From the NCBI GenBank assembly GCA_021739805.1, contig JAIPBB010000032.1:1-23056 (forward strand): a DNA stretch of 23,056 nucleotides, read 5' to 3'. The DNA comes from Saprospiraceae bacterium (GTDB lineage: Bacteria > Bacteroidota > Bacteroidia > Bacteroidales > JAIPBB01). This document shows positions 1 through 7,506 of this stretch, in pieces (the stretch's first letter is position 1; the number at the start of each line of letters is the position of its first letter). Under the pieces are notes generated by a model. That model saw nothing but the letters and a program-made list of their open reading frames with translations, was not told the DNA's origin and did no database searches. The position numbers and the translations under genes were made by a program.

Positions 1-230
1 TCATGTGTTTAAATTTTGTTATTTGACTGATTGTGTTAACTATAAGTTTATTATGTACCCAAACTTATCTGTATCTATCATGGAATGCCCAAAGTTTCAT
101 CATTACATTTGGTGTACTTTTGTACATGGGCATTTCATAATATCTTAATTGTAATTGTTAAAACGAAATTAGAATAAAAACTTTAAAAAACAATGATAAA
201 AAGTTAATGGTTGATTTGAAGCAGTTAGTG
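1..230. other. No supported gene
   Basis: I see no convincing gene in this stretch. A plus-strand frame from about base 27 to 140 reads as a hydrophobic stretch ending in TAA, but it is interrupted by an in-frame TGA just upstream and has no recognisable motif. It could be the decayed tail of a membrane protein lying outside the window, or chance in AT-rich DNA. Confidence 0.5.
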
Positions 231-265
231 GTTTCAAGTCTCAGGTTTCAAGTTTCAGGTTTCAT
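231..265. repeat. Heptanucleotide tandem array, GTTTCAR x5
   Basis: Five consecutive 7-bp units are readable: gtttcaa, gtctcag, gtttcaa, gtttcag, gtttcat. The last unit overlaps the left arm of the hairpin at 261-283. Two further units of the same type (ggtttcaggtttga) occur near 10874, and the 31-bp units at 3830-3952 also begin with gtttca, so this heptad is a recurring intergenic sequence here. Confidence 0.8.
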
Positions 266-283
266 TCGACTCCGCTCAATGAA
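261..283. repeat. Hairpin repeat with TCGACTCCGCTC loop
   Basis: Arms TTCATT (261-266) and AATGAA (278-283) are perfectly complementary around cgactccgctc. The same loop sequence recurs at 3860-3952, where the arms are CACT/AGTG. The conserved loop with different but still complementary arms suggests a dispersed palindromic element rather than coding remnants. The loop sequence resembles intergenic repeats I associate with Bacteroidota genomes. Confidence 0.65.
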
Positions 284-307
284 CTTAGAATGGACACTGA
301 TGAGTCC

Positions 308-400
308 GAAGCAATCTGTTTGCCAATGCACTGTATCCCAATGAAGGGATTGCTTCAGTCTCCGATAAAACGGAGCAGGCTGTTCCGCCCTTTCAATGAC
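308..400. repeat. Palindromic intergenic repeat region
   Basis: This stretch contains a 9-bp inverted repeat, gaagcaatc (308-316) and gattgcttc (348-356), followed by a small hairpin ctccg (360-364)/cggag (371-375) and then caatgacg near 393-400. The combination of gattgcttc and caatgacg resembles a dispersed intergenic repeat seen in Bacteroidota; that resemblance is from memory. Its GC content is clearly higher than that of the surrounding DNA. No coding frame is supported. Confidence 0.5.
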
Positions 401-462
401 GCTTTGGATTGGGGCTTAAGACCGGATACTACCTAAATTTTCCACCTTTCGCACAAAGACAA

Positions 463-542
463 ACTCACCCCTTCTCCCCTTCACCCACTCTCACGCTCGC
501 CCATTCTCACGCTCTCAGGCTCTCCCCATCTCCCCTTCACCC
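463..542. repeat. Octanucleotide tandem array, about ten units (NYTCNCCC-like)
   Basis: Ten successive 8-bp units can be laid out without gaps: actcaccc, cttctccc, cttcaccc, actctcac, gctcgccc, attctcac, gctctcag, gctctccc, catctccc, cttcaccc. The next base, 543, is the first base of the IS inverted repeat, so the array ends exactly at the element boundary. The strand is strongly pyrimidine-rich. No reading frame is supported. Confidence 0.75.
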
Positions 543-1086
543 CATAAGCGTCAACTTAAGCTAAAAGGAAAGTCATTTCCTGTTCAAAGTTTAATCTTTT
601 CTTTCGAGAGTCGTAACAGCAATATCGTTTTAACTTTTAATGCATGAACCGACTTTCCCTTGGTCATAATTTATATCTGTAAATACAATCTGCTCAAGTA
701 TCTATGTGTATTTTCACTTCGTCAAAGGATAAATATCCTCTATCCCTTAATACTAAATCTCCCTCTTTGATTTGCAGTTCTGGTGCTGATTTAAGGTCAT
801 TTTTCGTATAAGTGTCTATAGAAAAACTAATGAATTGCTCTGACAGTAAATCATAAGTTACCTAAATACGTGCATTTGTGCTTTTACCATGTTTGTTAGA
901 CACTCCAGAAAATACCTCATATAAGGCCGAAAGAAGTTTGATAATTGTACTGTCTTGAACTATTATCCTTTTGTATTTCAGGGTATTTAAAACTTCAATA
1001 TATTTATCTTTCTCCAATGTCAAATAACAATAAGCAGTCTGTGAAGTAAATTAACTATGTGTTACATACTTAAGTTGACCCTTATG
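543..1086 (-). mobile_element. Decayed, internally deleted IS4-family insertion sequence
   Basis: The two ends form an 18-bp inverted repeat with one mismatch: cataagcgtcaacttaag (543-560) and cttaagttgacccttatg (1069-1086). Between them lies a transposase remnant on the minus strand. The element is only about 544 bp, much shorter than a complete IS4-type element, so most of the transposase, including the region expected to carry the catalytic Glu, has been lost. I see no clear target-site duplication: the left flank is the octamer array and the right flank is cctggaagg. The element is presumably unable to move by itself, but its ends look intact. Confidence 0.85.
670..1044 (-). pseudogene. 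IS4-type transposase remnant
   Basis: One minus-strand frame gives about 125 continuous codons broken by two nonsense codons: TAG at 862-864 (probably a former CAG) and TGA at 694-696 (probably a former GGA). The translation contains VQDSTIIKLL, SGVSNKHGKSTNAR, YTKNDLKSAPEL and GDLVLRDRGYLSFDEVK. These fit the first and second Asp regions of DDE transposases of the IS4 type (DDE_Tnp_1). After YRYK (about 670) the similarity stops and the frame meets further stops before the inverted repeat, so the C-terminal part is deleted. It cannot make an active enzyme. Confidence 0.85.
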
Positions 1087-1154
1087 CCTGGAAGGGGTTA
1101 AATGCCTTATTGTAATTGTGTTAAATGTATTTTTTTCTTCCGACTAGAACTTCA

Positions 1155-2324
1155 CTATTTCACTTCAATTAATTCCACATCAAAAATCAAAGTTGATTTG
1201 GCAGGAATTGGTCCTACTTCCTGTTCGCCATAAGCAAGCTCATAAGGAATAATTAAACGAGCCTTCTCTCCTACTTTTAACAAAGCAATGCCTTCATCCC
1301 AACCTTTAATTACTCTTCCTTGTCCTAATGGAAATTCAAATGGAGTTCCTCTTTGAACAGATGAATCGAAAATTGTTCCATCAAGTAAATATCCGGTATA
1401 ATGCACTTTTACAGTATTTCCGGCTTTTGCCTGCTTACCATCAGTTGTTATAGTTTTAATGTATTTTAAACCTGATTCTATTGCAATAGTGTCTTTTCCT
1501 AAAACATCAAATTCTTTTGGTTTTTCTATTTCTTTTAAGTCAATTAATTCAACATCAAAAATCAAATCAGTTTTTGGAGGAATAATAGGTTCACGACCTA
1601 CTTCACCATAAGCAAGATTATAAGGAATTATAAATCTGGCTTTATCACCAACTTTTAAAAGTAATAATCCCTCTTCCCATCCCGGAATGACCATTCGCTT
1701 TCCTAATGTGATTTTAATAGGTTCATCTCTATCGTAAGAAGCATCGAATTTTTTACCGTTTCTAAAATATCCTGCATAATGAACAGTAGCACTCATATCA
1801 GGTTTTGCTTGAGTTCCAGTACCATTTTCAACAATTATGTATTGTAAACCACTTGCTGTTGTGATAGTATCTTTTCCTTCAACATTAAAAGGTTTTATTG
1901 CGGGAGTAACGCCCATTAATACAACATTAAAAATCAATGTTGAGTTCGCCGGAATAGCACCCATATTTGATTCTCCATAACCAAGATCAGGTGGAATAGT
2001 GAAAGTGGCTTTATCACCAACATTCATCAGTGCAATACCTTCGTCCCAGCCTTTAATAACTTGTCCTTGTCCAAGAGTGAATTCAAAGGGCTTTCCTCTT
2101 TTAAATGAACTATCAAAAATAGTGTCATTAGTTAACCTTCCTGTATAATGAACTGAAACTTTATCACCAATTTCAACTTTTAAACCATTTACTTTTTTAG
2201 TAAAAACATATTTAAGTCCTGATTCACTTGTGTATTCTTTATTCACTTCTATCTGAGCTTTCGCTGAATAATTTGTCATTGTGATAATTATTATAATTAA
2301 TGTTAAAATTTTTAAATGTTTCAT
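1155..2324 (-). CDS. Secreted protein with three FKBP-type peptidyl-prolyl isomerase domains
   Basis: 389 aa. An N-terminal signal peptide (Lys-rich start, Ile-rich core, likely cleavage after AKA at residues 21-23) is followed by three FKBP folds at about 35-140, 155-265 and 280-389. Domains 1 and 3 keep the usual active-site pattern: VHYTG, FDSS, VIKGWDEG and an aromatic YG before the IPA/IPP loop. Domain 2 keeps FDAS, GWEEG and AYG but reads PIKITLG where the others have PFEFTLG. FKBPs catalyse cis-trans isomerisation of Xaa-Pro bonds; an exported version would assist folding in the periplasm. It lacks a lipobox Cys, unlike its three upstream paralogues. It is last in the minus-strand FKBP run. 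The stop is TAG at 1155-1157, and no clear terminator hairpin follows. Substrates cannot be inferred. Confidence 0.92.
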   Translation of the reverse strand: MKHLKILTLIIIIITMTNYSAKAQIEVNKEYTSESGLKYVFTKKVNGLKVEIGDKVSVHYTGRLTNDTIFDSSFKRGKPFEFTLGQGQVIKGWDEGIALMNVGDKATFTIPPDLGYGESNMGAIPANSTLIFNVVLMGVTPAIKPFNVEGKDTITTASGLQYIIVENGTGTQAKPDMSATVHYAGYFRNGKKFDASYDRDEPIKITLGKRMVIPGWEEGLLLLKVGDKARFIIPYNLAYGEVGREPIIPPKTDLIFDVELIDLKEIEKPKEFDVLGKDTIAIESGLKYIKTITTDGKQAKAGNTVKVHYTGYLLDGTIFDSSVQRGTPFEFPLGQGRVIKGWDEGIALLKVGEKARLIIPYELAYGEQEVGPIPAKSTLIFDVELIEVK

Positions 2325-2404
2325 GATTTATTATTTTTTGGTTTGAACCAATTTTATATGTGGAAGTTAATAATTATAAATCCGGTATTCTCCTGAATTT
2401 CTAA
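2265..2404 (-). repeat. Duplicated leader and signal-peptide start, copy 1
   Basis: This 140-bp segment covers the first 20 codons of the 389-aa FKBP gene and the 80 bp upstream of it. It aligns without gaps to 3684-3823, with 107 of 140 identical bases by my count (62/80 upstream, 45/60 coding). It shares tttgaaccaatt and the blocks gtattc-cct and aatttctaa. The match ends abruptly after codon 20. See the chimera finding. Confidence 0.85.
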
Positions 2405-2425
2405 TTTCTAATTTCCTATTTCCTT
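2398..2425. repeat. Heptanucleotide array TTTCTAA-like x4, overlapping a stop codon
   Basis: Units tttctaa, tttctaa, tttccta, tttcctt run from 2398 to 2425. The final two bases fall inside the stop codon of the 439-aa FKBP gene (tta on the plus strand at 2424-2426). The array is therefore at the immediate 3' end of that gene. Confidence 0.75.
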
Positions 2426-3743
2426 ATTTTACTTCGATTAGCTCAACTTCAAACACCAGTGTGGAGTATGGTGGAATTGTTTGTCCCCCTCCTCTCTCAC
2501 CATAAGCAAGTTTTGATGGTATAATAAGTTTTGCCTTTCCTCCAACATTCAAATATGCTATACCTTCTTCCCAACCGGGAATTACCTGACCTTGTCCAAG
2601 ATTAAATTCGAAAGCTTGTCCACGTTTATATGATTCATCGAATACAGTTCCATCAAGCAACATTCCTTTATAATGAACTGAAACAGTTTTACCTTTTTCA
2701 GCTTTAGCACCTGTACCTTTTTCAATTTCAATGTAATATAATCCACTTTCCGTAGGGCTTGTGGTGATATTATTTGTTGCTAGATAATTGTTAAGTTTCT
2801 CAATTTCTTCTTTTTCAGATTTTTCAATTATCAATTTTTGTTCTGCTTCATATTCTTCTTTAGTAGAAACAGAAATTAGGCTAACATGAAAAACTATGGT
2901 TGTATAAGGAGGAATTTGCTCTCCTCTGCCCTCACCAAAAGCAAGGTGCGAAGGGCAAATCAAAGTAGCAACTCCACCAACTTTCATCATTTTCAAACCT
3001 TCGTCAATTCCCTTTCCCATTTGACCAATTCCAACCTGGTAAGGGATTGGTTCCCCTCCGCCATCCATTTCAGAATTATAAAAAGGAAGACTATCCGAAA
3101 TAAATCTAGCTGAAAATTTAATATTAGCAATATCTCCTTCCTGAGGCTTTCTTTCTTTTCCTGCCACTTCTTCAATATAAAATAGCCCTGTTTGGGTAGG
3201 TTTAATACTTATATTGTTATTTGCTAAATAATTATTAAGGATTGTATTCTCTTTCTCAACCATAGCAAGAGTTTCAGCTTTTATTTCACTTTCAAATTCT
3301 TCCTTTGTTTTAATATCAACAAGTTTTAAATCAAGAAAGAAAAAGCTTCCACTATCTAAAAAAGGAGGTCTTTGGCTTCCGGCAATTTTAATAAAAAATG
3401 AATCTGTATTAATTTTCAAAGTTGAACTATCACCCTTATGCATTGTTGAAATGGCATCGTAAACATCTCCAGCATAAATTGGCTTATTCAATTTAAGTGT
3501 TATTGGAGCTTGATTTTGTCTCGTATCAGAGAAGATAGAATCATTTTGAGTTCGATAGATCATTTCAACTGTTATAATATCATCAATAACAGGCATTGCA
3601 GAATCAGGATTTGAAATATGAATTTTCTCAAAAAGTCCATAATCAATATTTTTTTCCTTATTCTTTTTAAATTTTTCTATTATAGAACAATTTGTCGTTA
3701 TGGCAATTATTAGTAGTAATAAAAAATATTTCAAATGTTTCAT
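2424..3743 (-). CDS. Triple-FKBP lipoprotein-like protein (chimeric 5' end)
   Basis: 439 aa from ATG at 3743. A longer frame would need a TTG 27 bases upstream, inside the duplicated leader, so I reject it. A signal peptide ends ITTNC (Cys19), a non-canonical lipobox. Three FKBP folds follow at about 40-144, 183-292 and 333-439. Domain 1 is degenerate: FS replaces FD, and the GW motif reads DVYDAI. Domain 2 has FYNS and GIDEG, so its Trp is lost. Domain 3 is canonical, with [17 protein letters not shown] and LAYGE. The linkers at 145-190 and 293-340 repeat one another (charged helix, NNYLA, then SGLYYIE-like). Family knowledge predicts isomerase activity only in domain 3, with the others acting as binding or dimerisation modules. 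The body closely parallels the neighbouring 438-aa protein, while the first 20 codons match the downstream gene. Confidence 0.9.
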   Translation of the reverse strand: MKHLKYFLLLLIIAITTNCSIIEKFKKNKEKNIDYGLFEKIHISNPDSAMPVIDDIITVEMIYRTQNDSIFSDTRQNQAPITLKLNKPIYAGDVYDAISTMHKGDSSTLKINTDSFFIKIAGSQRPPFLDSGSFFFLDLKLVDIKTKEEFESEIKAETLAMVEKENTILNNYLANNNISIKPTQTGLFYIEEVAGKERKPQEGDIANIKFSARFISDSLPFYNSEMDGGGEPIPYQVGIGQMGKGIDEGLKMMKVGGVATLICPSHLAFGEGRGEQIPPYTTIVFHVSLISVSTKEEYEAEQKLIIEKSEKEEIEKLNNYLATNNITTSPTESGLYYIEIEKGTGAKAEKGKTVSVHYKGMLLDGTVFDESYKRGQAFEFNLGQGQVIPGWEEGIAYLNVGGKAKLIIPSKLAYGERGGGQTIPPYSTLVFEVELIEVK

Positions 3744-3823
3744 AAATTGTCTTTTTTTAGTTTGAACCAATTCAATCTTTGGAAATTAAAAATTTGAGAT
3801 TCGGTATTCGCCTAAATTTCTAA
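3684..3823 (-). repeat. Duplicated leader and signal-peptide start, copy 2
   Basis: Partner of 2265-2404: first 20 codons of the 439-aa FKBP gene plus 80 bp upstream. Codon 19 is TGT (Cys) here and TAT (Tyr) in the other copy, inside the shared block ACAAATTRTTC. The aligned block ends at 3823, just before the 31-bp repeat array begins. Confidence 0.85.
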
Positions 3824-3829
3824 TTCTGG

Positions 3830-3952
3830 GTTTCACACTTCGACAGGCTCAGTGCAAGAGTTTCACACTTCGACTCCGCTCAGTGCAAGAGTTTCACACT
3901 TCGGCTCCGCTCAGTGCAAGGGTTTCACACTTCGACTCCGCTCAGTTCAAGA
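3830..3952. repeat. 31-bp tandem repeat with internal hairpin, four units
   Basis: Units occupy 3830-3859 (30 bp), 3860-3890, 3891-3921 and 3922-3952. Each reads gtttcacacttcg, then actccgctc, ggctccgctc or acaggctc, then agtgcaaga or a close variant. CACT and AGTG flank the conserved loop in units 1-3; unit 4 has AGTT. Unit 1 carries the alternative loop TCGACAGGCTC. The array sits between two FKBP genes of the same strand, and a partial unit (atttcagg) follows. There are no variable spacers, so it is not a CRISPR array. Confidence 0.85.
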
Positions 3953-3966
3953 ATTTCAGGTTTCGC

Positions 3967-3987
3967 TTCCGACTTCCGACTTCCTTA
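3967..3987. repeat. Heptanucleotide array TTCCGAC x2 plus TTCCTTA, overlapping a stop codon
   Basis: Units ttccgac, ttccgac and ttcctta. The last unit contains the stop codon of the 438-aa FKBP gene (tta at 3985-3987). A single ttccgac also occurs at 1138-1144, 11 bp from the stop of the 389-aa gene. Confidence 0.6.
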
Positions 3988-5301
3988 TTTAACTTCTATT
4001 AACTCTACTTCAAAAACCAATGGTGAGTATGGAGGAATTGTTTGTCCGCTACCTCTTTCACCATAGCCTAAATTCGATGGAATAATAAGTTTAGCTTTTC
4101 CGCCTTCATTCATTAAAGCAATGCCTTCATCCCAGCCGGGAATTACATTTCCTTGTCCAAGTCCAAATTGATAAGGTTCTCCACGTTTATATGATTCATC
4201 GAAAACAGTTCCGTCGAGCAACATTCCTTTATAATGAACTTTTACCATTTTGCCAGCTTCAGCTTTAGCACCTGTACCTTTTTCAATTTCAATATAATAC
4301 AATCCGCTTTGCGTAGGACTTGAATTTATTTTTTTTGATTTAAGATATTTGCTTAGTTTTCCAGCTTCTTCATTTTTAAGCTTTTCAACTTTAGCTTTTT
4401 GTTCAGCTTCATAATCTGCTTGTGTTGCTGTGGCGATAAGGTCAACATGAAAAACAATAGTAGTGTAAGGAGGAATTTGGTCTCCTCTGCCTTCACCAAA
4501 TGCAAGACTTGAAGGACAAATCATTGTTGCAGATGCACCAACTTTCATCATTTTTAAACCTTCGTCAATTCCATCACCCATTTGGGCAGCACCAACCTGG
4601 TAAGGAAGAGGCTCTCCGCCACCAGCCATATCTGACGTATAAAATGGAACACTATCGCTAATAAATCTGGCAGAATATCTTATTGTTACTATATCACCAT
4701 TTGCAGGTGTTGCACCTTTTCCTGCAACTTCTTCAATATAATAAAGCCCTGTTTCTGTAGGTTCAGTAGTAATATTGTTTGATGCAATATATGCTTTAAG
4801 TATCATATTCTCTTCTTGCATTTTAGCAACTCTTCCAGCTTCTAATTCACCATCAAATTCTTCTTGCGATTTAACGTCAATAAGTTTTATGTCAAGATAG
4901 AAGATACTTCCACTATCAAGAAATGGAGGTCTTTGACTTCCTGCTGTTTTAATAAAGAATGAATCTGTATTAACAATAAATGTTGTGCTATCGCCTTTGT
5001 GCATAGTTGTAATTGCTTCGTAAACATCACCAACATAAGTAGGTTCATTCAACTTGATAGTCAATGGTACTGGATTTAATCTTGAATCTGAGAAAACTGA
5101 ATCATTTTGAGTTCTGTAAACCATTTCCAGGGTCACCATATCACCTAATAAAGGCATCACTGAATCAGGGTTTTCAATATGGATTTTGTAATAAAAGCCT
5201 GATTCATGTTTTTTGAAACCAGGATACTCTGAATTACAACCGGCAAGTACTATTGTAAATATACTTAATAGAATTGCACTTTTAAGAATTAATTTTTTCA
5301 T
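3985..5301 (-). CDS. Triple-FKBP lipoprotein
   Basis: 438 aa. A canonical lipoprotein signal peptide ends LAGC (about residue 21), so the protein should be lipid-anchored. Three FKBP folds lie at about 38-143, 182-291 and 332-438. Domain 1 lacks the FD and GW signatures (it reads SVFSDSR and GDVYEAI). Domain 2 has FYTS and GIDEG. Domain 3 is complete, with [17 protein letters not shown] and LGYGERG. The linkers after domains 1 and 2 are charged and helix-like (for example [15 protein letters not shown]). It lies 10 bp downstream of the GldI-like gene on the same strand, so the two are probably co-transcribed. Its body is a close paralogue of the 439-aa protein downstream, domain for domain. 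Predicted role: envelope foldase or chaperone with a single active domain. This is inferred from fold and residues only. Confidence 0.92.
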   Translation of the reverse strand: MKKLILKSAILLSIFTIVLAGCNSEYPGFKKHESGFYYKIHIENPDSVMPLLGDMVTLEMVYRTQNDSVFSDSRLNPVPLTIKLNEPTYVGDVYEAITTMHKGDSTTFIVNTDSFFIKTAGSQRPPFLDSGSIFYLDIKLIDVKSQEEFDGELEAGRVAKMQEENMILKAYIASNNITTEPTETGLYYIEEVAGKGATPANGDIVTIRYSARFISDSVPFYTSDMAGGGEPLPYQVGAAQMGDGIDEGLKMMKVGASATMICPSSLAFGEGRGDQIPPYTTIVFHVDLIATATQADYEAEQKAKVEKLKNEEAGKLSKYLKSKKINSSPTQSGLYYIEIEKGTGAKAEAGKMVKVHYKGMLLDGTVFDESYKRGEPYQFGLGQGNVIPGWDEGIALMNEGGKAKLIIPSNLGYGERGSGQTIPPYSPLVFEVELIEVK

Positions 5302-5311
5302 TTTTGTTATA

Positions 5312-5848
5312 TTAGTTAGTTATTATTTCCATTAGTTCAACATCATAAATTAAAGTGGCTCTCAAAGGTATCTTTTCCTGGTCTCCCAATAAACCAAAAG
5401 CCAGGTGTGGTGGGAGAATTAGCTTTGCTTTATCGCCAACTTTCATCAGCATTACACCTTCGTGTAGCCCATTAATTTCGTCACTTTTGTTTAGAAGAAA
5501 TTCTTTGGGACCATCCTGCTCCGAATTATAACACTTAGTTCCATTAATAAGCTCCACCGAAAATTTAATCTTCACCAAATTACCAGCTTCAGCCTTTAAT
5601 CCACTTCCCTCTTTGTAAATCATATACCTTAGACCTGTGCCTGTTTTTTTCATATTCCATTTGTGCCGCTCGATATAGCTTTCAATATGTTCATTTTCAA
5701 CCTTAACCATATGCTGGTTTGCGTATTCTATTGATTTACTAATATCTTTTGGCGGTTCATTCTCCGGAACATCTTTATTGTTTCCACATGCAAACATAAA
5801 AACACACAAAATTATAAAAATTAAGCTAATATACTTCTGTTTTGTCAT
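5312..5848 (-). CDS. GldI-like single-domain FKBP lipoprotein
   Basis: 178 aa. The lipobox is FMFAC (Cys21). After a helical stretch (about 35-65, ending [18 protein letters not shown]) comes one FKBP fold at about 70-178. The active-site pattern is altered: CYNS replaces FDSS, and NGLHEG lacks the Trp found in FKBP12-type enzymes. This resembles GldI, an FKBP-type lipoprotein needed for gliding in Flavobacterium. The surroundings (DHH phosphoesterase immediately upstream, ndk divergent) match an arrangement I recall for gldI in flavobacteria. It lies 36 bp after the DHH gene and 10 bp before the triple-FKBP gene. It could equally be a general envelope FKBP; nothing here shows that the organism glides, so I leave the symbol empty. 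Confidence 0.85.
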   Translation of the reverse strand: MTKQKYISLIFIILCVFMFACGNNKDVPENEPPKDISKSIEYANQHMVKVENEHIESYIERHKWNMKKTGTGLRYMIYKEGSGLKAEAGNLVKIKFSVELINGTKCYNSEQDGPKEFLLNKSDEINGLHEGVMLMKVGDKAKLILPPHLAFGLLGDQEKIPLRATLIYDVELMEIITN

Positions 5849-5884
5849 GATTTGGATTAGTATATTTTTTTATTATTTGTGAAT

Positions 5885-6901
5885 TTATTTTTTATTTAGT
5901 TCATCTTTATATAAAGGTAAATATCTTTCAAAATTCTTTATTGTTTCTTCCATTGACACATAGGAATTACCACCTGCTGCATTTTTATGCCCTCCTCCAT
6001 TAAAATGCTTACGAGCAAAATCATTAGCAGAAAAATCTCCTTTCGAACGAAATGAAGCACGGATAAATCCATCTTTTTCAAGAAACAAAACCGTAAATAT
6101 TATTCCTTTTATTGCAAGAGCATAATTAACAATACCCTCCGTATCGCCTATCTGGTAATTGAATTTATCCATTTCTTCCTTTGTAAGAAAAATATAAGAT
6201 GAAGAAAATTCATTAAATACTTTCAATTTCTCACTCAAACAATATCCTAATAAACGCATTCTATCTTCTGAAAAATTATCATAAATAGAATTATGAATTT
6301 CGGCTGCATCAACTCCCTTCTCAATTAAATCGGCTGTAATTTTATAAGTAATGCTATTATTGCAGGAAAAGCTAAATGAGCCGGTATCAGTACATATTCC
6401 AACATATAAACATTCAGCAACTTCTTTATTAATATTGGATTTATAACCAAGTTCACAAATAAATTCATAAAGTAATTCAGCTGTAGAAGAAGCACTTGTA
6501 TAAGAATATATAAAATCACATGTGCTATCAGGAAGAATATGATGGTCAATTAGTACTCTTTTAGCTTTGGCTTTTTTTAATATTTCAGAAAGTGTATTTA
6601 GTCTGTCAGGATGATTGAAGTCTAAGCAAAAAATTATATCTGCATTCTCAATTAAACCATTGCATCGGTTCTCATCATCTTTATGAATATAAATTTCATC
6701 ACTTTTAGGCATCCAGTTTAGAAAATCCGGAAACTTATCAGGCAATATTACATTCACTTTGCTGAAATGCTGTTTTAACAATATATACAAAGCCAATGAT
6801 GAACCAACTGCATCACCATCAGGGTTTGTATGCGAAAGAATCACAAAATTTTGTGAATCGTCAAATAGGCTCTTTAAGCGTTCTATTGAATTAAATTTCA
6901 A
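5885..6901 (-). CDS. nrnA: DHH-family phosphoesterase (bifunctional oligoribonuclease/pAp phosphatase, NrnA-like)
   Basis: 338 aa. DHH-domain motifs are all present: HTNPDGDAVG (24-33), LDFNHPD (93-99), the signature DHH (119-121) and CTDTGSFSFS (170-179). The C-terminal DHHA1 domain has the nucleic-acid-binding GGGH (302-305). These are the metal-binding and substrate residues of NrnA-type enzymes, which degrade 2-5 nt RNA and dephosphorylate 3'-phosphoadenosine 5'-phosphate in the cytoplasm. Length and motif order are normal. It is the first gene of the minus-strand run that continues into the GldI-like and FKBP genes; ndk diverges 158 bp away. Substrate preference (nanoRNA, pAp or cyclic-dinucleotide products) cannot be read from the sequence. 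Confidence 0.93.
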   Translation of the reverse strand: MKFNSIERLKSLFDDSQNFVILSHTNPDGDAVGSSLALYILLKQHFSKVNVILPDKFPDFLNWMPKSDEIYIHKDDENRCNGLIENADIIFCLDFNHPDRLNTLSEILKKAKAKRVLIDHHILPDSTCDFIYSYTSASSTAELLYEFICELGYKSNINKEVAECLYVGICTDTGSFSFSCNNSITYKITADLIEKGVDAAEIHNSIYDNFSEDRMRLLGYCLSEKLKVFNEFSSSYIFLTKEEMDKFNYQIGDTEGIVNYALAIKGIIFTVLFLEKDGFIRASFRSKGDFSANDFARKHFNGGGHKNAAGGNSYVSMEETIKNFERYLPLYKDELNKK

Positions 6902-6932
6902 AAGAATAAATTATTAATTTATAATCGAACAG

Positions 6933-6940
6933 CAAATTTA
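6933..6940 (-). promoter_or_regulatory. Putative -7 box TAAATTTG for the DHH/FKBP run
   Basis: Reads caaattta on the plus strand, a perfect TAnnTTTG (Bacteroidota -7 consensus) on the minus strand, about 31 bp before the DHH start codon. I see no clear -33 TTTG at the expected distance. Confidence 0.4.
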
Positions 6941-7059
6941 GAAATATATTTTGAATGGGTTTGAGAAATTATTGAATATTATTAATATTTTTACATCAGC
7001 TTAACTACAATATTAATTAAGTGTTTTGAACAAATTCTCAAATTAAAATAAAAAATCAG

Positions 7060-7506
7060 ATGGCAGGAAGAATAACATTTACAATGATTAAACCACAAGC
7101 CGTACGATCAGGTCATATCGGGCAAATAATGGCAATTATTAGTGAAGCAGGTTTCAGATTTCAAGCAATAAAATTCACAAGACTTTCAAGAAGAAGAGCT
7201 GAAGAGTTTTATGCAGTACATAAAGACAGACCCTTTTTCCCGGATCTTGTTAATTTTATGTGCTCAGGTCCGGTGGTTGCTGCCGTTCTTGAAAAAGATA
7301 ATGCAATTGAAGATTACCGAAATTTGATTGGTTCAACTAATCCGGCAGATGCAGCTGACGGAACTATTAGAAAACTTTTTGCTGTTTCAATGCAGGAAAA
7401 TGCTGTTCATGGCTCTGATAGTGACGAAAATGCCATTATTGAAGCAAATTTCTTCTTTTCTTCAATGGAAAGATTTGAGCACACAGAATTGGCTATTGAT
7501 GATTGA
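7060..7506 (+). CDS. ndk: Nucleoside diphosphate kinase
   Basis: 148 aa. The enzyme transfers the gamma phosphate from ATP to NDPs through a phospho-His intermediate. Key residues are visible: Lys11 in [13 protein letters not shown] at 91-95, and the catalytic His117 in NAVHGSDS. The C-terminal FFF after the conserved Glu is also typical. Length is normal for the family; the C-terminus ([12 protein letters not shown]) is slightly extended. It is monocistronic and divergent from the DHH gene. Confidence 0.96.
   Translation: MAGRITFTMIKPQAVRSGHIGQIMAIISEAGFRFQAIKFTRLSRRRAEEFYAVHKDRPFFPDLVNFMCSGPVVAAVLEKDNAIEDYRNLIGSTNPADAADGTIRKLFAVSMQENAVHGSDSDENAIIEANFFFSSMERFEHTELAIDD

Noticed and set aside
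27..140. Hydrophobic plus-strand frame at the window start as a membrane protein tail
   Set aside because: An in-frame TGA lies directly upstream and no family motif is visible; such frames are common in AT-rich DNA.
2886..3113. Plus-strand ORF inside the FKBP gene, and similar frames at 6325-6549, 7328-7636, 7981-8355, 9748-9963, 16001-16219 and 21225-21431
   Set aside because: These are shadows of strong coding frames (FKBP, DHH, Ndk, XRE, hydro-lyase, sugar transferase, T9SS protein) and have no motif of their own.
3744..3770. Upstream TTG start for the 439-aa FKBP protein
   Set aside because: The extension MVQTKKRQF lies in the duplicated non-coding leader, and the ATG at 3743 begins a proper signal peptide shared with the downstream gene.
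3830..3952. 31-bp direct repeats as a CRISPR array
   Set aside because: Units are contiguous with no unique spacers, and no cas genes are present.
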